A stretch of 10,904 bases of DNA from Brevipalpus yothersi (Eukaryota; Arthropoda; Arachnida; Trombidiformes; Tenuipalpidae). Shown here piece by piece: positions 6,716-10,904 of this stretch. Position numbers and translations under genes: made by a program. Within the stretch, counting starts at the first letter, position 1, and every line of letters begins with the position of its first letter. The stretch is taken from NCBI GenBank assembly GCA_003956705.1, contig QZCP01000345.1:23833-34736 (forward strand), in the 5' to 3' direction. The notes beneath the pieces were generated by a model. The model searched no databases, had not been told where the DNA came from, and worked only from the letters and a program-made list of their open reading frames with translations.

Positions 6716-7069
6716 CTGAAAAGCCCAGAGGAAAAGTGAAAAATAGGCAAAATTATGTCTCATTAAAAGCTATATCATGGCATCAAAGTTTAAACAGTGG
6801 TACAATGATAATGTGTCTCTCGAATTACCACAATTCCGTGAAATGATGGACGAACTAAGAGTAGCTCAATATTATTGGACAATAATCATCATGTGATGAC
6901 CTTAGTAAGGAAGCTATTCTGTCCTATCAGAATGATTCTCTCTCTCTCGCTCTCTGTTCCAATGATTATTTGATTGCCGAAACCATTTTGTGGAGCAACC
7001 AAATGCCTTTCTCTTTCTCAAAAGCTATTCTGACGATCATCATTTCTTCTCTCTTTTGAGCTTTTTCCT
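6716..7069. other. Stretch with no supported gene
   Basis: Would be intron sequence in model B. It holds short CT blocks at 6938-6955 and pyrimidine-rich DNA from 7008 on, plus short inverted repeats (CTCAAAAG at 7018-7025 with CTTTTGAG at about 7053-7060). Nothing coding is seen. Confidence 0.45.
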
Positions 7070-7091
7070 GAAGAGAAAGTTTTTTCTCTTC
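7070..7091. other. Perfect 9-base-pair hairpin in a polypyrimidine tract
   Basis: GAAGAGAAA at 7070-7078 pairs with TTTCTCTTC at 7083-7091 around GTTT. It covers most of the pyrimidine tract of the acceptor-like site at 7101. Confidence 0.6.
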
Positions 7092-7101
7092 TTCTGGTCA
7101 G

Positions 7102-7129
7102 AAAATGTTGCTTCCAAAACACTGGTCCT
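7102..7129 (+). CDS. Candidate 28-base microexon (model B)
   Basis: Lies between a strong acceptor-like CTTCTTCTGGTCAG ending at 7101 and GTCCT|GTAAGTATG, a full-consensus donor at 7130. One leading base completes the CA left by the 6429-6577 segment to make CAA, then nine codons (KCCFQNTGP) end at a codon boundary. Microexons this short are known but need good splice sites, which are present. On the minus strand the same donor reads ACTTACAG, an acceptor. Too short to judge by content. Confidence 0.15.
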
Positions 7130-7162
7130 GTAAGTATGTGAGTTTTCAAGCCATAGGAAGTG

Positions 7163-7165
<3 letters not shown>

Positions 7166-7230
<65 letters not shown>
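7166..7230. repeat. (GA)n microsatellite, about 32 units
   Basis: Pure GA array starting 36 bases after the GTAAGTATG donor-like site at 7130, inside the candidate intron 7130-7291. Confidence 0.98.
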
Positions 7231-7232
<2 letters not shown>

Positions 7233-7291
7233 ATCCCGTCGCCATCAGCCTGCTACGAATCTTTTCTCTCTCTCTTCTCTTTCTCTCAGAG

Positions 7292-7390
7292 AGACTGATA
7301 ATTAAGAAGCACAGAGGAGAGGAAGAGAAGAGGGTCCAAACTGACGACCCAAAAGTGGCCTCACGGGGAGCTCTAGAACCTAACCAATGA
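7292..7390 (+). CDS. Candidate terminal coding exon (model B)
   Basis: Follows a very strong pyrimidine tract (7260-7287) with successive AGs at 7289, 7291 and 7293. Using the second AG, the frame is phase 0 and open for 32 codons (starting RLIIKKHRGEEEKR, ending ALEPNQ) to TGA 7388-7390. Using the first AG stops after two codons, a point against the model, since the first AG is usually preferred. The peptide is Lys/Glu-rich and unrecognised. The minus strand is open across the same bases, so this is one of two competing readings. Confidence 0.15.
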   Translation, partial: RLIIKKHRGEEEKRVQTDDPKVASRGALEPNQ

Positions 7391-7460
7391 GCCCAGGAGC
7401 GAGCGATGCTAAACAGGCACATAGAACTGAAAGATTGATCCTTAGGCCTCAAATACACAT
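7292..7460 (-). CDS. Candidate minus-strand exon opposite the plus-strand candidate
   Basis: On the minus strand the GA array 7473-7529 is a CT array running into TTACTGGCCTCAG, an acceptor-like site. From 7460 the minus frame (two bases, then VYLRPKDQSFSS) stays open beyond 7292 and to 7231, and includes a Trp/Arg-containing stretch (SWAHWLGSRAPREA). It is compositionally balanced down to about 7340, then becomes Ser/Leu-rich from the CT-type repeat. No family is recognised and no good minus-strand donor is seen. It competes with the plus-strand call. Confidence 0.15.
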
Positions 7461-7468
7461 CTGAGGCC
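7445..7468. other. Short inverted repeat GGCCTCA/TGAGGCC
   Basis: A seven-base perfect stem with a ten-base spacer, immediately before the GA array at 7473. Could be chance. Confidence 0.4.
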
Positions 7469-7469
7469 A

Positions 7470-7472
<3 letters not shown>

Positions 7473-7529
<57 letters not shown>
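7473..7529. repeat. (AG)n microsatellite, about 28 units, abutting a GTAAG motif
   Basis: Pure AG array following GGCCAGTAAG. This is the second array in the window that begins inside a donor-like GTAAG. Confidence 0.98.
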
Positions 7530-7533
<4 letters not shown>

Positions 7534-8189
7534 GCAGCGGCCAATGGTTCTTCTGGTGGCCAGAAAATAGAGAGAGAGAGGAAAAAATATCAGGACAAGA
7601 TGCTTGCGAAACTCATCGGGTGCCAAAACATCCTAGGCTCATCATATGAAGAGAGAGAGAGAAAGAGAAGCAAATAAAACAATTGCCCAAAGAGAAAGAG
7701 AGAGGAGCGAAAAAAATTACACTTCATGGTGCTGCCTCTCATCTAATCAGCCGTTTAAGCAAATATATATAACATGCACTAGATTTGCCCTGAAATTGAT
7801 GCCAACTATTTGAGGAACTTATTATCATCATTTTTAACTACACTACTATGTTATTGAAGAGAGAGAAGAAAACTTTTTATTGAGTTGAAAAGCTGACTAA
7901 GGATTTTTCGTTCAAAGTGTGTAACTTCTATTTCCAGCCATGAGAATTGAATTTTGCTGTTCCAATGTTTCAATAATATTCTGTATCTGATAATCTAGAG
8001 AATAATGTCATTGAATGAATATATTTCTATATATCGTAGAAAGTATGTATATGTATTTTATATTTTATAATGAGATCAGGTGGAGGGGAAGGTGCATATG
8101 TGTGTGCCTGCATATGTATATGTACCTAGTTGAAAATGAAGTTTTGATATAATTTTGAATAGACTCTGGGAGGTAAAATTTTTCATTTT

Positions 8190-8211
8190 CATGTAAATTG
8201 CATGCAAATTC
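8190..8211. promoter_or_regulatory. Tandem octamer-like (POU-type) motif pair
   Basis: CATGTAAATTG followed directly by CATGCAAATTC. The second contains ATGCAAAT, the classical POU/octamer consensus, at 8202-8209. The first contains ATGTAAAT at 8191-8198. Spacing is 11 bases, about one helical turn. Known binding preference is family knowledge; function here is inference. Confidence 0.25.
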
Positions 8212-8241
8212 ATGATCAGAATCATGATGATGATGATCATG
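8211..8241. other. Inverted repeat CATGATCA/TGATCATG
   Basis: Eight-base perfect arms at 8211-8218 and 8234-8241 with a 15-base GAT-rich spacer. Confidence 0.5.
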
Positions 8242-8275
8242 GGCTTATATATATTTTTTTTCTCTCTATCACAGT

Positions 8276-8288
8276 ACACACACACACA
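8276..8288. repeat. (AC)n microsatellite, short
   Basis: About six AC units, followed by looser ACACATAC variants to about 8305. Confidence 0.9.
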
Positions 8289-8484
8289 TACAATACTCAC
8301 ACATACACTGGATGGACACACTGAACATATACACAAGGCTCATCATGGGGTCACACATGTGAGGAAGCGAAGCGGTTGAGAAGAAAAAAAATTAGATATT
8401 CATCGCATATCGTCATCTTGTATCATGATTGAGGAACCTTCGTACAGTTGAGAAAGAAAGATGGAAGGAAAGAGAGAGAGAGAA

Positions 8485-8504
8485 ACGACGAAAAAGAAAG
8501 AGAA

Positions 8505-8567
<63 letters not shown>
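8485..8567. repeat. Compound microsatellite: (AAAG)n then (AG)n
   Basis: Degenerate GAAAAAG units lead to about four or five AAAG units (8506-8522) and then a pure AG array at 8523-8567. The grading suggests dinucleotide expansion beside an older tetranucleotide. Confidence 0.95.
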
Positions 8568-8570
<3 letters not shown>

Positions 8571-8725
8571 GAAAGAAGAAGAAAGAGAGAAGACACAAGA
8601 AGCTAAGCCTTAATGTAAAAGGAAAAGCAAGGGATTGTGGGAGGTGACATGGGAGGGAGAGGAGGAGTGAGTGAATGAGAAAATCAGCTCTATATCATGG
8701 TAATAGTCGAGGTAATTGTCTTGAA

Positions 8726-8746
8726 ATATATATATATACACACACA
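8726..8746. repeat. (AT)n(AC)n compound microsatellite
   Basis: An alternating purine-pyrimidine run, AT units then AC units. Confidence 0.93.
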
Positions 8747-8762
8747 TCCATACAGAGAGCAA

Positions 8763-8787
8763 CACACACATATATACAGTGTGTGTG
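8763..8787. other. CACACACA/TGTGTGTG hairpin
   Basis: Eight-base perfect complementary arms around TATATACAG. The whole segment is nearly alternating purine-pyrimidine. Confidence 0.6.
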
Positions 8788-8966
8788 AGAGAGGATGTCG
8801 ATTGCTCGTGTTGACTAGCTACCGTTTCTATGATGATGACGGTATCGATGAATGAATGGATGAATGAGAGAGACCGGGCCAAAACATGGGCTTTTTTCAG
8901 AAAGAAGAGAGAGAGAATACTCAGTCTCTCTCTTTGGGATTCTGGGTTTTTGGGCGCGTAACTTGA

Positions 8967-8986
8967 GTGTGTGTGTATGTGTATGT
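8967..8986. repeat. (GT)n microsatellite with GTAT variants
   Basis: A GT block grading into ATGTGTATGT. Confidence 0.88.
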
Positions 8987-9104
8987 ATAAGTGTTGTGTG
9001 TAAGATCAAAGGCTGATAGTTTATGGTGAAAAATGAATCTTTCATGATCGCTTGAGCGGACAAGTTTTATAATCATCAATATTGGAAGAATTTTTTCCAT
9101 ACAA

Positions 9105-9126
9105 GAAAGAGAAAGAGAAAGAAAAG
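9105..9126. repeat. (GAAAGA)n short purine repeat
   Basis: About three and a half GAAAGA hexamers, similar to the block at 970-991. Confidence 0.85.
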
Positions 9127-9269
9127 AGAAAAAAATTCATTGCTAAATACCCTACACGAACCACAGCTTCTAGCTACTTGAATTGAACTACTATTACTAC
9201 TACTTGTGAATGAGGGGGAGAGGCTAGTGTGTGGGACTAGACTAATAGCCGGAGGCGATGAGGAGGAAA

Positions 9270-9293
9270 AGAGAGAGAGAGAGAGAGAGAGAG
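9270..9293. repeat. (AG)n microsatellite, about 12 units
   Basis: Pure AG array preceded by GAGGAGGAAA. Confidence 0.97.
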
Positions 9294-9772
9294 TTGAAGA
9301 TGATGAAGGGATTATCTGATTGACAGCAAATTACGCAAGACAACACTAAATGAATAACTTGGACCCTTAAGGATGAGGAAAGAGAGAGAGAGATAAAGAA
9401 GTGGCTTTGTGATGGCTGATCGATGAGGAAAAATGTGTGTGTATATTGCAAGAGAAGAAAAAAATTGACACACAAAGAAGAAGAAGAACAGCATGTCAAA
9501 TGAATGCCAAAAATTTATCACTTATTATTTGTTGTGAAGAGAGATGGAGAGAAAATTTTCCAGTTTGTTTTGTTTAAAATTGTTCATCATCGTTTGTAAG
9601 TTATATGAGAGAGAGAAAGATTCATTTGGAACGTTTAAAATGATGACATGACGAAAAAGAATTTTCTTTCTCTCACTTCTCTCACCCCAATTGTTCATCC
9701 AGACTATCTGAATAATAATCAATTTTCCAACTCCCTCTACAAATTGTCAACATGGTGCCACTTTTCAAAAAG

Positions 9773-9798
9773 TGATGATGTACAACAATTCATCATCA
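9773..9798. other. TGATGATG/CATCATCA inverted repeat
   Basis: Eight-base perfect arms with a ten-base spacer, derived from short GAT/ATC trinucleotide runs. Confidence 0.5.
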
Positions 9799-10005
9799 AT
9801 CGCATCTGATGAATGGTTGTATGTGTGTGTATGTATGTGAAAGAAGAAGAAGAAAAAAAATGAGCTAAATCCTTTTATTGTATTAACTATACAAGAGAGG
9901 AAGAGTTTGTCAACGTTGTCGTTGTTGGTGAACATTACCCGCTGAGTTGGATGACCGATCAGTGGAAACTATGAATGACTATGAATATCATTCACTTGTT
10001 TGTCA

Positions 10006-10060
10006 ACTACTACTACTACTACTACTACTACTATTACTATTACTACTACTAGTAATAGTA
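10006..10060. repeat. (ACT)n trinucleotide array ending in an inverted repeat
   Basis: About fifteen ACT/ATT units from 10006, followed by AGTAATAGTA (10051-10060). That end is the exact reverse complement of TACTATTACT at 10035-10044, so the array ends in a ten-base-pair hairpin with a six-base loop. Confidence 0.9.
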
Positions 10061-10573
10061 TACACAACTGGTACAAGTTTTGGAGTGTATCAAAAGTGAC
10101 ATGTAACGTCAGAACGGATTGTGAGAAAAAAGAGTGAGAAATGAAGAGAGAGAGAGAGATACAGTTATATATTCTTCGAGATTGGTCCTTCCTGAAAATT
10201 TTCGGTGAAGGAAGGTTTCAGGTTCAAAGTTTGTGTGTATGTGTGTATATTTTTGCTTTCAAATGTAGAGAAAAATATGAAAAGAGACAGAAGGCTCCTA
10301 AAAGGTTAACAAAACATGTGAGCAAAATTATCGTCAAAAATTTTCTCTACCTTTAAAGTGTAACGAAATGGATGATTTATGAATGTAGTCAGAGGAGCGA
10401 AAGGGTTTCTCGAAAATCGTTATAAACGGTAGAGGTGGAGGTAGAGAGGTTTCCAAAGAATGGGTTCTCAAAAGAGTAGGACCCACATGAGACACCCAAA
10501 GGTTTGTCCAGCCAAAAGTCGCTCGAAAGTCAAAATTTTTGTTCTCTCTCTTTCGAATAGAATATTCCTTAGA

Positions 10574-10593
10574 TATACATATGCATATGTATA
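10574..10593. other. Perfect 20-base palindrome
   Basis: TATACATATGCATATGTATA is identical to its own reverse complement and contains two NdeI-type CATATG sites and an ATGCAT centre. It lies in alternating purine-pyrimidine AT-rich DNA. Confidence 0.9.
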
Positions 10594-10816
10594 CATATAT
10601 ATTTGAACGGTGTATATGGCGTTAAGAGAGGGCCTTTTCATGAGTGAGCCTTCTCAGGAACACCGAAAATGAATGAATAGCTCACCATGAACACCGTGGA
10701 AATGCTAATGACGGACCATCGGCAGTTTGTGACCAGAAAAGCGTAACTTGCAATACCCGGTAAACCATATCACACAGACATACACACAATAGGGGCATGA
10801 AGGAATAGACCAAAGA

Positions 10817-10819
<3 letters not shown>

Positions 10820-10904
<85 letters not shown>
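10820..10904. repeat. (GA)n microsatellite, at least 42 units, truncated by window end
   Basis: The longest pure GA array in the window, running off the right edge. With the array at 1-41 it suggests that the window ends were set by unassembled microsatellites. Confidence 0.98.

Larger units (their letters stand above)
7530..8484. other. Long stretch with no gene seen
   Basis: Purine-rich to about 7720, then AT-rich with TATATA runs near 7763-7770 and 8020-8070. It contains the octamer-like tandem repeat (8190-8211), a CATGATCA inverted repeat (8211-8241), an (AC)n block (8276-8288) and polyT. No frame or splice pair is convincing. Confidence 0.55.
8568..9269. other. Stretch with no gene seen
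   Basis: Purine-rich at the start, then CA/TG/AT microsatellites at 8726-8746, 8763-8787 and 8967-8986, a (GAAAGA)n block at 9105-9126 and short GATG/GAAT runs. No supported coding. Confidence 0.55.
9294..10819. other. Long stretch with no gene seen
   Basis: AT-rich mixed sequence with GAAGAAG, short GA blocks (9380-9394, 9606-9616, 10145-10159), TG blocks, an (ACT)n array and a palindrome, listed separately. TATAAA at 10421-10426 is TATA-like without a following gene. The plus frame at 10141-10356 (71 codons from ATG) begins in a GA block and is unrecognisable. Confidence 0.55.

Noticed and set aside
7160..7390. Arg-Glu repeat protein read through the GA array
   Set aside because: GA arrays never contain stop codons in any frame. 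The repeat peptide is a composition artefact seen at every array in the window.
7332..7402. tRNA-like A-box (TGGGCTCATTGG) and B-box-like (AGTTTGGACCC) sequence on the minus strand, as in a tRNA-derived SINE
   Set aside because: The B box deviates at several positions, the D loop is too long, no acceptor stem pairs and no second copy is seen. The bases also lie in open frames on both strands.
8413..8647. Overlapping Leu-Ser and Arg-Glu/Lys frames on opposite strands
   Set aside because: Direct translation of the AAAG/AG compound microsatellite.
10421..10426. TATAAA as a promoter
   Set aside because: No downstream coding or initiator context. Such hexamers are common in AT-rich DNA.

Overview
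This window is eukaryotic nuclear DNA: AT-rich, dense in microsatellites, with no long open frame, no prokaryote-style gene packing, and no rRNA, tRNA, CRISPR array or recognisable transposon. I cannot place it more finely than a eukaryote, most likely an animal. No protein family could be recognised anywhere. The defining content is a set of long, nearly pure GA/CT dinucleotide arrays: fifteen major tracts of about 20 to 85 bases plus many shorter ones. Twelve read GA on the plus strand and three (738-805, 2259-2323, 6109-6153) read CT. Both ends of the window lie inside a GA array, so it may be a contig whose assembly stopped at microsatellites.

Layout. 1-1474: GA array, a weak two-exon candidate gene (542-702 and 820-934) whose putative intron contains the first CT array, then purine-rich DNA. 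1475-3281: GA array, AT-rich DNA, CT array, purine-rich DNA and a weak exon pair at 2989-3221. 3282-4968: several GA arrays, a TATA-like/donor-like site near 3700 and a pyrimidine-rich block at 3940-4200. 4969-7529: the most structured part, with GA and CT arrays facing each other, consensus-like splice signals on both strands, a possible plus-strand exon chain (6157-6197, 6429-6577, 7102-7129, 7292-7390) and adjacent stem-loops around 6473-6615. 7530-10819: mostly noncoding, with CA, AT, AAAG and ACT microsatellites, a tandem octamer-like motif at 8190-8211 and a 20-base palindrome at 10574-10593. 10820-10904: terminal GA array.

Best reading: mainly intronic or intergenic DNA, possibly with a few short exons. 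The exon calls rest only on splice-like signals, open frames and matching phases. Purine- or pyrimidine-rich DNA gives open frames on both strands by chance, so each is low confidence. The idea most worth testing is that GA and CT arrays lie at or near putative intron ends, where complementary arrays could pair and bring splice sites together. No established, previously undescribed system is visible.
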